A stretch of 64,000 nucleotides of DNA from Dimorphilus gyrociliatus (taxonomy: Eukaryota; Annelida; Polychaeta; Dinophilidae). The notes beneath the pieces are model-generated. The model searched no databases and was not told the DNA's origin. It was given only the letters and a program-made list of their open reading frames with translations. A program made the translations under genes and the position numbers. The number at the start of each line of letters is the position of its first letter. Within the stretch, counting starts at the first letter, position 1. The stretch lies in assembly GCA_904063045.1 (NCBI GenBank), contig CAJFCJ010000008.1, positions 1,116,001 to 1,180,000 of the forward strand, given 5' to 3'. Shown piece by piece: positions 33,059 through 47,136 of this stretch.

Positions 33059-36000
33059 TTGCACTTAAAAAGTGGGTAGATAATAATTTATTATTAAAGG
33101 AAGAATTTTATTTAAAGGCATCAAAAACACAAATACGATCGATTCATACTAAACGACCTTAAAATATTTTTGATTAATGTATTCGGGGACGGGCGTAGAC
33201 AGTTATTTTTTGGGAAAAATTGCTAGGGGCAATATGGCGGCGAAAACCGGATGCGACCATCATCCGGAAACTGAAAATTAGACAGTCAAAACTACCGTGA
33301 CAAACAATTTCCGACGCGGAATGAAAAAAGTTGTATACAGAGGCCGCTAGAAATAAAATTAGCATTCGATATAAAATCAATATAGCTGAACGGAGTTATA
33401 CTGTAACCATTTATTATTTATAAGTTAAGTTTGACATTAACTCAAATCAAGATTGGCCTAACCATTTCCTCTACTGAGCTTTTTTCTCTTCCAAATGGAA
33501 CGTTAAATGGTACATTTCGTGGATAACATTAAATTTTTAAGAATATAATACAAGTAGGTGAGAATACGGTGAAAGCTCCCACGCTAAAGTCACTTTCGCC
33601 TGTCTAGAGAAGGGCGTATCTATGTAAATTTACCGGTTTTAAATAAAAATTCAAGGACGAGTAGATAACGATAGCAAGAGCTAATTTTAATCGATTAGTC
33701 CTTCGATTGACGTTATAGTAATATAAAAAGAACATTATAGTGAGACAACTCAGAGTAAAGTACTTGAAATATATCAGAAAAAAACCCATTTGGTACGCAT
33801 TTCCTCGCGACAACATTCCATTCATATATTAAATCGGCTGGCCGGAATATTTTATTTATACAAAAAAAAGAGAACCTTCGTTATTGTTGCAGTTTTAACA
33901 TTAAGAAAAAGTATTCGACTAGTTTGTTCAAGCAACAAGAATAATAGAAATATTAAAAGGTTGAATTTAATATAAGTTTCGGCAAGTAATATTTTAGTTA
34001 TATATAGATATACATGGATAAATGAATATGTACATCTATATATCTACATTCAACGTACTAAATACAATATATATATATTTAATATAAGTAAAAGTAATTT
34101 AGTTTTACTTATTAGTAACTTAATTAATAATTAATTAAAACTTATCTGAACTGGCTTCAAAATTATTTCTCAAACTTTTTCCAACCAACATCCTTCTTGC
34201 TTTGCAACTCGTCCCCTATAGAATCATATGTGGTGAGCGAAGGTGAAGGTTAAAACGATTTTAACGCCACCTATTCCATTCATACATAACTTGTGAATGG
34301 ACGAGAGTTTAAATAGTACTCATTAATCTCTACAAGCCGTGAAAAAGCGCTCTATCATTAAAAGGCGCGTTCAGAACTGGTATGAATGAAAAGAAACGAA
34401 GAATAGCATAGAATTCGAGCAGAAAGAAGAAAGTAAAAAAAAACAGCCAAAATATGCAACCGACAAAAGTTGTAGCCGTAGAAAAAACCGCAATTATGCG
34501 GACCACGATTGCAGTCGGCATAATAACGAACCGATTCAGGCCGTATAAATAGACTATTTAAAAATAATTCTCTCAATCAACTGGTCATATGAAGAAGATT
34601 AGTTAAAGATCAATATCGATTTAGATTAAGCCATAAGGAAACTCCAGTCTTGAAGGGAATTTTTTCTATCATAAAATTCTTTCATGGAAGTGTCTGTTGG
34701 ACACCTGTTTTATACTGGCTCCATGCTTAAATCTACCGCAAAATAACAACGATCATGTCACGAAAAGATTTGCAATGGGTGCTCGACAGGAATGAAAATA
34801 AGTTTTAATTGTATACACTTCTATACACTAGTTTATTATGTTCAATGTCTGTTTTGAACAAAGTACCATTTTACTAATATTTTCTATATCAATATATTAC
34901 GTAAATTATGGGCAATAGATGTCAGCACTCTTAAACATCACGAAGTTTGTCATGTACTAGCACGTCTTCTCGATGAAAGAGAGGAAATGCAGTAATAAGT
35001 ACTATTGGTAAATTATAACAAACAGGAATAATTTTTGATAACTAGATGTGAAAAACTATAATTAACCCTGTTATAGTGTAAATTCACAATCAATTATCTA
35101 TATTTATAGTTGATTGTTTTATACCGGTTTAGATAAGGGCATACAGGAAATACTAAGGTTCACGATGACTATTTATATTATATGTAAGAATGCCATGAAT
35201 TTTAAAAATAGTGGTTGTTTATTTGTTCAACTTTTCCTTCTAATTGTCATACGAATATTCCATAGAATTAACAATAGAATAAAAAAAGCAGAGAGAGAGA
35301 GAGATTAAGCGTATTTTTGGTATTGAAAAAAAATGTTAGTTTGCTTTTGAAAGCCAAAGATATTATCCAACATTTATCACGTGACACTTCTTAATCCTAT
35401 TGACTTCGCGTTACTAAGGCCAACAATATGCCGACTAATAAAGTGTTTGAAATTGATACGGAATGCAAATAATTTTGTTAAACAAATGATAAAACAGAAT
35501 GTGACTTATTGAATATAATTCATCATTGATCAAATTGAATTTATGCATACATACAGTATATAAATGTATATATATATATATATATATGCAGTATGTATCT
35601 GCACATATATAAACAGAAGGTAACAACATTAATTTATTTTAAGACCAATTTTTCGATCTTTAATATGTTCTCTTAAATAAGGAGGTATGATTCAACATAC
35701 AAAATTCCAATATAAATATACAAAAACGAATAGTATAAATACTTTCAGACATTGGCGTTTATATAAGTGACTATATGAACTATAGTTGAAAAGGGTGGCT
35801 AACTTAATAAAACAGCCAATTTTTCTTTAAAGATACAACAATAAAGATTTAATCTTATTGATTTTGTCTAAACGAAATAATCACAGATGTACTTGATCAG
35901 ACAAAAAATTATATTTTGCAATATACTACACCTTTTTTCGGTTAAATCGTTAACGCATATATGCTTAAGAAAATATAAACAAATTGGAACGCTCTTTTAA

Positions 36001-36475
36001 AAAGAAAGACTGATGAAAAATATGTTCATGTATAATTCAGTCTACATTATGTTTAATAAGGAAAGAAAATCAATAGTTTTCAAAAAGCTGACATATGCAT
36101 TTTATTTAAATCAATATACCTACTCAACACAACTGTTGAATGTACATTTCTATTGATTTATTTTACATAGTGAAAATTACTTCTTTTTTAACTTTATAGA
36201 CAAAAATCTACTCAGTCGTTCCGTTCTCCTATTAGATAAATGTAGTAATGTTGCGTAACAAGAGCTTAGTCGACCAACTGACAAGCATTTGTACACAGAA
36301 TGACCATAAAATTCAAACAAACCAATGTCCTAAGGCTTTTATGCTGCATGCCAAGCATAGTTACATGAGACTCTAATCAATATATGTGAGTAGGCCTTTT
36401 ACCGTAGGCAAGCTCTTGATATGTCATATTTTAAGATAAGCTTCAGAAATAATAGAAGTGTTTGTTTGGTGAATA

Positions 36476-36498
36476 TATATAAATTTATATATATACTA

Positions 36499-36552
<54 letters not shown>
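36476..36552. repeat. (TA)n microsatellite, long
   Basis: Roughly 75 nt of TA with a few interruptions at its 5' end. Confidence 0.9.
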
Positions 36553-36554
<2 letters not shown>

Positions 36555-37607
36555 TTCTTAAAATTTTCCCTAAACAATTTCTGCATACTCAAATAGATAA
36601 GCCTTGGTTTTTCTAAATTTTAATAAATGCACAGAGCTCATACAAATACATTATAAAAGAAACTAAACATAACCTCTATTAAATGAATAACTATTGTTAT
36701 GGAGAATTAAAAAATATACTATTACAAATTAATTATAGATTGTTTAGTCTTTTGACTTTGGCACAACTTGTCACTTTTACTGGACATATAGAATATTACT
36801 TATAGCCTTAAACGAACTTACAACAATTCGGAAAATTATCAATATTTGAACTTACCATCACATTTTCAATAAGCGATCGGAGAAGGTGAATTGAAAAAAT
36901 CTTTCATTCATATAGTTTTACGAGTTGGAATAATGGTAGGCATTCCATAAAGACTCCGCCCTGAGTATCACGTGACAATAAATAGGCCGTTTATTGGCCA
37001 ATGAATTTTTCTCATACTTTATATATAATATTTTTGAATGGGGAAATTTTTGTTAAGTCTAGTTTAGTTTTGTGGTCCACTGCGCTTTTGTTAAACTATA
37101 CGTATATTTTATTTACTCTAACATAAATCTATCCTTTGCAAATTACCTTTTTTATATATCAATCTCACCAGAATTCTATTTAGAATCTATTTATTTCACC
37201 CTTTTTAGTTGTAAATTCTATAATTTTATAAAAAATCAAAAATACTTTCGTCTATCTAAAAGACGACAAAAGGAAACTAAAGAATGTTGAGTGGTAGATG
37301 ACATTTGTGGTCGAAAGATGTCGCTGTACTTTTTTAATAAGAAACATAAGTAAAAAGCCTTGGAAAAGCTTGTGAAGTCGATAGTATGGATTTCAAGTGA
37401 AATATTACATTTAAATCAGACAATAAAAATTGTATTTAATTATTCGACATCCCAAAAACTATAGCTCTGATACAGATTAAACAATTATCTAGTACAATGA
37501 TTAGCTATTTGTTGTAAATTGCAGGAAATTATCTGTCTATTTGAGCCATAGTTATTTCGGTCAGGTTTAGATCTATTTAAAAATTATTACCTGTTTGTCT
37601 AATACAA

Positions 37608-37650
<43 letters not shown>
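37608..37650. repeat. (TA)n microsatellite
   Basis: About 40 nt of alternating TA. Confidence 0.9.
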
Positions 37651-37653
<3 letters not shown>

Positions 37654-39523
37654 AATATTATATTGCAATAATATAAGAAATAGCAATATAATAATTAGCG
37701 GCAGATGATAAAATTATATTATTGCAAGAGATTTTATGCTTTTTTAATAAGTAGTATGCTGAAGAATTCACTACTATATACTCGAATTTCTGTATTATTC
37801 AAAGTATTTTTTTAATTTATGACTTGATGGGCTTTTAAACATTATCAATTACCAATTAGTACGATTAGCTTTGAAGACAGTTAACACTACTAATAAAGTT
37901 ATTTTTAGGGAGGCAAGGTCATTCTTAAAATAAAGTCACTTGTGCACTCTGAATATCTAATTGATATTTTTTTAAATGTCCATAAGTGCTTCCAAATATT
38001 CATATTTTGGCACAACTGCTGGTTTGTATGTAAATTTTGTTCATAGGGGCGAAATATTTAACTCATTTATTGATACTATATATTTCAAAATTGACAATAG
38101 TAATATAGTCTATTAAACTAAAACCAGATACTTGGAGCCAAAAAAAAATCCTTTTAGGGTCAGCACAATGAATTAACTGGAGTCAGCAATGAAAACTATC
38201 TATCTAAGAAATCCTGTCATCAGTAAACAAAGAAGAAACTCATGAGAACGAAACAAATCGTAATCTCAGTAATTACGTTCTATAGGCATAAGCGAATATA
38301 ATAGATTGCCTATATTTTTGTCTGTTTCGGTAATATTCTTTCTACATTGCTGAATAATTACGCCTATCGCAGCTAGTCTAAAGGAAAAAATTAGAAATAT
38401 AATAAATCTTTCACGCATGACCATTTATCATTCTCTTATCGTTTTCTCTAACGTATATAGTAATAATCAATAAATTAGGCAGAATATCCTCTATACCCTC
38501 TTTCATTGAAACGTATCCGATTACATTTGCTTTTATTGAATTAACGTAGGAAAAGAAAAAGCAAATTAAGTGGAAGTAGAAAGACAATTCTCGTTGATAA
38601 ATTCATTAGATATACAATCTTTTACAGTCTTAAAGTTTTAAGATAATTGGAATTTTGCCGATCTTTATCTGTTAATAGGTTGGAAATTTATAGTAGAGAA
38701 AGGGCAGGCTGACGAGAATTGAGAAAAAGGGAGACGAAACCTTCTTATTATTCTTATATTAGTGAGCTGAATAATGAAATAATTTACATAATAAAATCTA
38801 GGCAAGTATATATCTATATATTTAGCTTTCTATTGAAATTGGGAAGTTTGTTTACTCAAGAATGACTTTCTTTTTTCCGGAAGAGATTGATAGAAAGTTA
38901 AAAGTAGGTGATTCATTGCTAAAAGGCGAAATTTCGAAAATAGAATGGACTTAAAAGTTTTCAATTTCAACTTGAATTAAATAGAACAGAATCCTCTGAA
39001 AACTAAGATGTTTTAAAAAGTAAAGCTTGTAAAAGGATGCATTACTTTTATTAAGGTTAAAAAATTTGTTGCCCCTATCAATAACTTAGTGGAGGCTGAA
39101 GGATATGCTGGATAATGAAAAATGTATTAGGATTATAAATGAATATGTGAATCGCCTATAAGGATATCTAAAAGACTCTTTATAATTAACTTTTCCTCCT
39201 AATTCCGCTCGTTTTACTCCTTTTCTATCTTTCCTACACATCTATCTATCTCTTTTTCTATCTCACTTTCTTTTATTTCATTCTCTCTATCTGATTCTCA
39301 ACTTACATTCTTTTTTTTGTTTGGTTCTTGCTTTAATAAGTTAGGTAAGTTGTCGAATGGAAAGAGAAAGTAAGAGAATATCATCCATCTGATTCGCAGA
39401 TTTGAGGTAGTGTAGATTTACCAGATGGCTGTGAATGCAGACAAGAAGCAGTTTCCTTTTCTAAAAAATCTCGTCTTATTACTCTAATAAGAATAGTCAG
39501 GCAGATTTGACGTATGAATAAAG

Positions 39524-39530
39524 TTTATTA
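39524..39530 (-). terminator. Candidate poly(A) signal of TTC38
   Basis: GTTTATT on the plus strand gives AATAAA on the minus strand, about 185 nt past the stop. Confidence 0.4.
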
Positions 39531-39712
39531 ATTCAAAGCTTCTTTCCTTTCAAGGAGACTATAATTAGTTGTTGAGATATGTAATTAATTGACTCTCATT
39601 TAGTAAATATTTGCATGCAATTTACTAAAAGTATTTTAACTATGATCAATTAGAGTAAATCATTAAAGTCTTTTCATCAAGCTTTTTAGTAAATCTGTAA
39701 GTAATAGAGAAA

Positions 39713-42251
39713 TTAGTCTTGATGCGAAGAGAATACCCGTCTAAACAGCCTATCAGTCATGGGAGAAGATTCTTTCAACGCCTTACGCTCGTTTAGTAAT
39801 TGTCTAAACAAAAGAGGAGAAAAAAGTGCTTTATATTATGTTATATAATTTATATTTAAGTATTTGTTTTAGTGTTAAATCATTATACAGAATCTAAACC
39901 AAATACAATAGCTCCATACCTTGCCATTAACCTGTGATGAACGTTTTCAGACTTGAGCGCGCTATTAATCAGTAACAGATTAAAGACGTCCCTCTATAAT
40001 AGATTACATAAAATTGATCAATTATTTATCTTAGAGAATGTATTGGAATTACTTGAGCATTACTTCCGCCTATTTTAATGATATCATATCTGATCGGAAG
40101 TAAGAAGTTAACTGCATCTTCAAAATTTCCGTTGTCGAACGAATCAATTGCTTTACAAACATTTAGTCCGACTTTTCGAATGCATTTGCCTTGGTAGTCT
40201 TCTGGATTCTCGCTAAAATTCATCAGTAGAATAAAAATAGACAAGAAAAGAAATAAGATGAGTAATTAATAGGAAATTGGAATAATAATGTGACTATTAC
40301 AACGAACGTTAAGAAGTTCTGCAATGATGTTAAGAAATCCTTTGCAACGTCTTTTTCTTTATTCGCAGAATAGCACATGAATAAATGGGAGTCATTAAAT
40401 GCTAAAGTATGGTCGCCATAGTGCTTATAACACGTTTCAAATAATTCCTCCCATCGTTTTCCCACTTTTTGTCCTTCTAACTCTAATCTGTATAATAGTG
40501 AACAAGCGTCGACAATATCTAGCATTGTCCCAGATTTAATTGATGCTGTACCAACAGCTGAATCATAAATATCCAATGCTGCTTGATATTCTCCCTAAAT
40601 TACGTAAATAATTAACAAATCAAATTTTACTTTATAGTATCCTATAGATGGCGTAGTTATTACAAAAATTTCGTTATTATATCAATTAAAAATACAAGAT
40701 TAAGAGAAAGGGGAAAACAAATTGTCACTTTTTAAAGCAAATTTATAAATAATTTACCACATATTCCTCGTTGTATGTCAAGAAAAATTTACCTTTTCTA
40801 TGTGATAAACAGCCCAATGCCAAAAATTGTGACAAGATAACATACCGCAAAACTATAAATAAAGAAGATATTAAATAGATTAGAATTTATTTTTAATTAT
40901 ATTTAAAATTTTTATCATTTGAATTCTTTTAAACTAACCGACCAATCAGTTACTGTTGAACTCATAAAACTTATGCCTTCAATCTGTCGCCCAGTCATCT
41001 CTAGAACGTGAGCAAGAGCATGAGTAGCCCAAGCATCTTTAGAATTTATTGACAAAGCGGTCTTGGCGGATTTTTCAGCGTCCGCATATAAATTAGTTTC
41101 ACACAGTCCGAACGCCAACATCCCGTGTAAATACCTTGAGAAGAGAAACATTGTAACAATGGTTTATCATTTAAAGTGTCTTGTTTTTTTTGTTACCCAT
41201 AGAGAGGAATACTTTTATTCCAAGAAGGAAATACTCTGGCTACTGAATCTCTCATTTTCCTCTGATAACCAAGATAAAAGTATGAATCATGCGCAAATTT
41301 CAAAGCGAGAATATCATTGGGATAATCTATTAAAATATCATCCCAAATATCGCAGGCCGTTTTCATAGATCCAGATGCGCATTGATTAATCGCTTTAATA
41401 TGACGCTCTTCCCAATTGTTAAGCGTCTTCCCACCAACAGTCTCGTTCATCAACAGTAATGACTTCCTTAAATTTTCATTATACTTAGGATGACTTCCAG
41501 TAGACATTATCTCAAGGCCATTTAGGAGAACATGGGACATAGCTGTCGAGTGAAATAATAATAATTTAAGGGATAGAAAGGTTTCTAGTGTAGAATGGAA
41601 GAGTACAGCAAAATATACAAGTACAGTGTATATCGTAGTTGATACGCAAGGATCACTTACGAAATACTTCATCTGCAGACAGCAATTTGTCTAAACAATT
41701 ATCCAAACCTCCAACAGAAGGATCATTGTACCAGCCGACATACTGTGGTGAATAGGATTACATAATACCATTATGTAATATTATATGTGTTATGTAATAG
41801 GTCATACCTGAGTGACAACGGCGTCGAATAGTTTAGCAGCTTCATTGCTGGTCGTTGATATTGGAAAATGTTCTTTCAATTCCTAAAAATAGCATATTTT
41901 TTCTAAACTATTTTTTATATTTTATCTATTTTTGAATAGAAGAATGCCTAATGAAAATATATCTTTCTCTTTTATAGCTTATTGAGCTACAATAACAATA
42001 TTTTTAAAAATTGTTTATCCTCTTAGCTATTAAATAGGATTTGGCGCCAGAAATTTGCAAATTTTAGGACCTCTGTGATTTTCTATTTATCAGATCACGT
42101 ATTTTTAAACTTTGACCTTGAATTACAATTGATTGTCTTTTGTTGGCTTCTACAATTCTAAATTCTCTAATCAAGATTTTTTTGTTGAATTAAAATCAGT
42201 TTAATGCTAAAATCTTACCTTACAATCCCTCCAATTTGTGTGTAAGCTCAT
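39713..42251 (-). CDS. TTC38: Tetratricopeptide repeat protein 38
   Basis: Ten exons on the minus strand: 42219-42251, 41808-41882, 41661-41742, 41197-41542, 40939-41134, 40793-40852, 40308-40594, 40053-40212, 39920-39993 and 39713-39803. They give 467 residues, essentially the length of vertebrate TTC38. Landmarks run in the expected order: TTSNEAAKLFDA, HIKAINQCASGSMKTACDIW, LALKFAHDSYFYLGYQ with MRDSVARV, DAWATHALAHVLEM, LSCHNFWHWAVYHIE, MLDIVDACSLLYRLELEG, FNDSHLFMC, FLLPIRYDI with GGSNAQ, and the final ERKALKESSPMTDRLFR. The protein is an alpha-helical TPR-like solenoid; its biochemical role is poorly defined. The start MSLHTNWRDCK fits the family N-terminus. An AGATGGCG site lies 83 bp upstream of the start and another in intron 6. 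Confidence 0.95.
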
Positions 42252-44691
42252 GTTTATCGTATTACTAAAAGAAATTGGTGACCTATTTTAATGTTAAATA
42301 TTTGTGAAAATATAATGTTCTCTATGTATATAACGCCATCTATCTCTTATTGAGAACATCAATTCAATGTTAAATTATGTAAAATGCTTGATTTGAATTC
42401 ATAAAAAATATATGGTATGTGTAGAATTAAATAAGCATTTGAATATATATTTATATAAAGATTAAGAAGAGTAATTAGATCAAATGAGCTAGAATTAGCA
42501 AATTTGGCTTTGCAACATGCTGTTCTAACAGCAAGTAATGAACTCTCTGCGAAAAAATTAACATATTTGATTTCACCACTGTTAAAGGCGATAAACGTGT
42601 TGAAGAGTTTCAATTAGACTACTCAGCAGTAGTAGAAAACAAAAAATTTTGTCGAAACAACATTTTGACTGTGAGTTAAACTCTGTGATCTAATCAAAAA
42701 ATCTAAATCCTGATCATGTCTTTTAAAGCCAGATTTCTTTAAGATATATTCAATTACGTCGTTAATTACATTGATGGTATCTTGAGCATAATAAATAAAA
42801 AGCGTATTTCCATCATTGGATTTATTGTTTGTCTTTCTCCGCCGTAATCTGTAATAAAAGAATATTAATCTTCATCTTTGTTTGTAGATGATGAAGGGAA
42901 AGCAAGGAATGATGCTAAAAGTGGTTCTATTTTTGAGGAAAAATAATAAATGTAATAATGTGGCTTTAATTAAATATATCAAGTTATATTTCATATAAGT
43001 CGCTTTAGCCTCACTTTTGAAACAATGAAATACCATAATCCAAAGAGACTATTCTGTGTTAATAAGTTTGGAATTTGTTGTTTTATAATCAATTGAGGGA
43101 AAAGTTAATAACTTATATCCGCTATTATCCACTTCATATAACAATATTAGATCCTTTAGAGCTGTCTAATATTATGACTGATGTTAGTTCTTTTGATAAA
43201 TTCAAATATCCTCTACTTACATATACTTTTATATATTTACATTAAAGAAATGCAGTTACCACCAATCTGTCCTTGTCATATCTCTCTTCCAAGACCAACT
43301 TTTTTCCTAAATCAATGCTCAACTAATTTTGTAGATTAATAATTTACAGAAAAATTGTTATATTATATTTATAATATGAATATACTTTGATAAAGTACTT
43401 GGCTTCTAAAATGAAATATCGAAGCTAGCTCCTTTAACATCTTTAACGTATAACGTGCATCTATACCTTTTTTAACAATATCACCTTTAATAATTAACTT
43501 GATAATCGTTTTGCTTTAATTGATCGCAGTGACTTTGGATGTCATCATTTCGTATTTAAAAAATATAATCCAAAGTAAATTGTTGTTCAATTCTACGTAT
43601 AATACATCAGAAGTATTACTAGTCGAACAGCATTAGGAAAGTTTGGTTTAATAAGATAGTTTGTGTTTGAAGGAGAGGATAATGGCTTTAAACTATACCA
43701 GCTTTTCCCTAATAGAGTTTTTCTTTGACTTTTTCAAATTTAATTGACGTAAAATTCAATTTTCGTAAAGGTTCGGACAATGCTAATTACATTAATAGTA
43801 GTAAATACTTATTCTGCCTCTAAGAAGAATAATTAATTAAAATAATATGAATATTCAATAAGCTGCTAATCGTATGCTCTGTCGTTCTTGACGGTTTGTA
43901 ATATTTCTAGACAGATTAATTGCTCGAAATTTCTTGGGGAGATATTGGTGTGAAACACAAAATTAATATTCTACTGATATTAAGACAAATTAAAGTAAAT
44001 AAAATATATATTTCATGGTATTAAATATTTTCATTAGATGAAGATGATCTCCTATCAAATTTTCCTTAAAACATATTTAGTAACTTCTTTCAACAATTTG
44101 AAAATACCGTATTTCACTAGTATTAGGAATGATATAAAGAATCGTTTTTGTTTTTTTTTGCTTTTGGCTAGTTTCTACTCCGAATTTAGTCGTTGAAACT
44201 AATATAATTGCTATTATTTATATAAAAAACGAATTAATTGATTAATAATTTAAAGGAGAAAGATACAAATGCATCTCCATAAATATGTAGTCAATTTGAA
44301 ATCTTTTCCACAATCTTAGATGATTTTCCCCCTAAATATTTTATTATTAGAAGTGTATAATTTAAAATGTAATACTTTCCTTTCGTTTTCTGAATGTTTA
44401 AGTGTACATTTATCAGGTGTTTATTGGATAGACAAGTAAATAAGATGATGATAGATTTAAATGTACATTTTACACACTTTTCCTATTTTTTTATCTCCCT
44501 TTTTTCTTCTTTTTTTCTCCTTCTAAGTTTATAGATGACAACTCAGTGAAATATACAAAAAACAAGAAAAATTTTTGAAATAATTTACAAATATGAAAGA
44601 AGAGAGAAATGCAGTAGATTTTAAGATAGAGTGAAGAAAAAAGGATTTGTAAGTGAAGGAAATTCATTTCACACAGTGAAAAAAGCTTAAG
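42252..44691. other. Spacer between TTC38 and the TMEM26-like gene
   Basis: TTC38 promoter side and TMEM26-like 3'UTR side. TTTATT near 44421 could supply the latter's poly(A) signal. An 84-residue frame at 42359-42613 has no recognisable feature. An AGATGGCG motif lies at 42334-42341. Confidence 0.5.
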
Positions 44692-47136
44692 CTACTGCTT
44701 CTCTTCTTCATTCTTTTCTTCTGGTTCATCAGTGCTTCTATTTATTTCTACTCTAACTTGTTCATCTTCTTTCACTTGTTCATATTGAAAAACCTGAACA
44801 ACATTCTCTTTCTTATGCTTTCTCTTTTTTCTATATGATAATCTTGCGAAATCTCTTCTAACATCGACTCCAGCTGTACAGAAATCCACGTAACTTATAA
44901 TAATAACGGTAATCTCTTTTGCCATCATCAAAAATCCAATAGCCGACTTCCCATTGTACATATCAATCAATACGGCCCTTATTATTAAATAAGGAAAATT
45001 ATAGAAAGCAGCAAGGTATAATTTTCCATAGATAACTCCAATCTTATCAGCGTTAACGTCACTTTCGGCTGTATGAAATTCGTAGAGATAGTCAAGGCCT
45101 AGTAAGCATTGAAGAATGGTTGATCCAATTAAAGATAGACTTATGACAACGAGTATACAATTGGTTAAATGATTATGATCGACAAAGTAAAATGGCTTAT
45201 CCAAGAATTCATTAAAGAATTGAAAAACATCAACAAATGAGAGAAGAGCGTGCATAGCTAATTCTAAGGACGTCTTTAAATTATCGGCAGTTAATTCCTC
45301 AATATCGTCCAACATTAAAGCGGGCCAAACAAGAGTTAGTGGTATTATAGCTATTTGTAATAGGGTTAGCATCTGTAGAGAAAGTCATAAATATTTAAAT
45401 AATTTATTTAACTTTTTTGAATAAATTTTCATATTAATTTAATTTCTCTTTTGAGAATAATGAAAACCAATGGTGCAGGATTGAAAGATACTTACAACTC
45501 TTGTACTTCCTTTATCCTTTAATACCTTTTTATTAAGTCCATTCCGTTTAGGAACGAAGCTTACATGATCGGTAAAATTAACGCCGGCTTTCAGTAAATT
45601 CCTTCTAACTTCATCATGATGTTTACGTAGGACAATGAAAGAGTAAATAAATTGATCGTGTAGCGGAACTAAGCAATCGCAAAAGTGCTCATTCTCTTTC
45701 TCAACTGTCTTTAGATGCGGTAGAAGAAAAGATCCTTCCGGAAGGGCTTGAGAAAGCTTAGTGCATTCGCAAGTAGCATTAAGAGCCGAAGGATAACTAC
45801 CAACCATCAGGCGAATATCGATCCAACAATAAATTGATAGTTGGGTCGCGTAGAGAATGTTACTCAAGTAACTATAGAAAAAAATTGAAAATTTGATCTC
45901 AATATAGATAAATAATCCGCAAAAACAGAAAGTTCATGTCTTTTTTTAGATATTACTCACAAGAGAATTCTTATTCTTCTCTTTTTCGGACTTCGGTCTC
46001 TTCGAAATGTGGCGGGAAGTAGGATAAGAACTGTTGCTATGGTCGGTAAACCTTGAGCGGTCACCAACCATAAATTATAGACACCAGAGTATAACTCGTG
46101 CAAGACTTTCCACTAAAAATAATTAAATATCATTAGACTATTATTTTCATTTTTCAACAAAGTTATGTAATAAAAAGAAAGCAGGTGAATGAACAAGAGA
46201 AAAATAGTATTTAACGAACTCTATATAATATAGTGTATGTAATGAAAATAGGTTGAAAGATACAAATATATATGTATCTATTTATAAAGAAAGATGTACT
46301 GTACATCTGGGATAAATAGACTTCATATTTATGGAGTCTCTAGGGGATGATAAGGAGATATTCTGTGTTTTTTTTTGTTCTTAAATGAAAGTTTTATAGA
46401 AAGTTAATATAGTCTCTAATTGAAAATGTTATAACTTACTTGGGAATACATTAGCAAAGCCTCATGACAAATTATTAAATATAAGATGAATAACAAATAA
46501 CAAGAACAGCAAGTGGGATGACCATCTTCGTTACCCTGTGTTGTTCTCTTCTTTTCTGGAGGAATGATTGGTTTGAGAGCAACTTTTAACGGTTGAAAAT
46601 TTGTATCATCAGTTTTTTCATCAGCTTTAGAGAAGGTTTGCTTCGTCGGAGTTTGATTTTCTAGGAAATAGAGAAAAAAAATTGTATTATAAAGATTCTA
46701 ATACTTTAGCCATTTCTTCTTATTAAGTTTTCCAAAATATATATTACTTTAATTAATTAAATGAACAAGGTAACCTTCGTATACAATTCTTCTAAATATA
46801 TAGAATATTTAAAGAAAAACAAATAAAAACATATTAAATTTAAGATAGGACAACCCTTGGAGACGGAGTATCGATCATTGTCAATAAAAATGATGATGTT
46901 TATATAAAAAAAATAACATACCAGTTACTAATAATAATTATATAAAGTTCCTGAAATGTTTATAAGGTAAAAAATTCATAGGAAAACGAACCGGTTATTG
47001 GGGATATCATATTATAATCATTTTTTAGAGGTAGTTGGAGTTTTCTTTTCACGTAGCAAGATTCCATGCTAAACACGATAAAGCAGAGCAGAATCCGAAC
47101 TGCCGCGATATCAATAGGAAAGTAAGCTCGTATCAT
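44692..47136 (-). CDS. TMEM26-like multi-pass membrane protein
   Basis: Five coding exons, 46992-47136, 46440-46660, 45961-46112, 45496-45871 and 44692-45372, close in phase and give 524 residues. Hydrophobic segments: AAVRILLCFIVFSM, CYLLFILYLIICHEALLM, GLPTIATVLILLPATF, LLQIAIIPLTLVWPALML, LTNCILVVISLSLIGSTIL and AAFYNFPYLIIRAVLIDMY, plus AIGFLMMAKEITVIIISYV. The FPYLIIRAVL to MMAKEITVII stretch resembles the PFLVVRLILM to AAKNFLVVVL region of TMEM26. A CECT/FCDC cysteine region lies between TM segments, and the tail is basic then acidic. It is longer than vertebrate TMEM26 because of an acidic N-terminal linker and the cysteine region. Function unknown. The start chosen is the upstream in-frame ATG, because it adds a membrane helix. 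Confidence 0.65.

Larger units (their letters stand above)
25888..39712. other. Gene-poor interval of about 13.8 kb
   Basis: No multi-exon gene could be assembled on either strand. It holds many short open frames without domains, TA runs near 30614-30633, 35570-35587, 36476-36552 and 37610-37650, a GA run near 29019-29051, and promoter-like clusters near 26809-26860, 31689-31748 and 33010-33060. Two short candidate ORFs (31202-31477 and 31759-31968) are listed separately. It may be a regulatory landscape, hold noncoding RNA genes, or contain long introns of a gene not visible to me. Confidence 0.5.

Noticed and set aside
33174-33380. Minus-strand frame with a signal-peptide-like start
   Set aside because: Short, the N-terminal Leu/Ala stretch overlaps an acceptor-like polypyrimidine site, and nothing else supports a secreted peptide.
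39385-39445. GAGGTAG (let-7 seed) near an inverted CCATCTG/CAGATGG pair
   Set aside because: The rest does not match let-7, and the stem is only about 7 bp.
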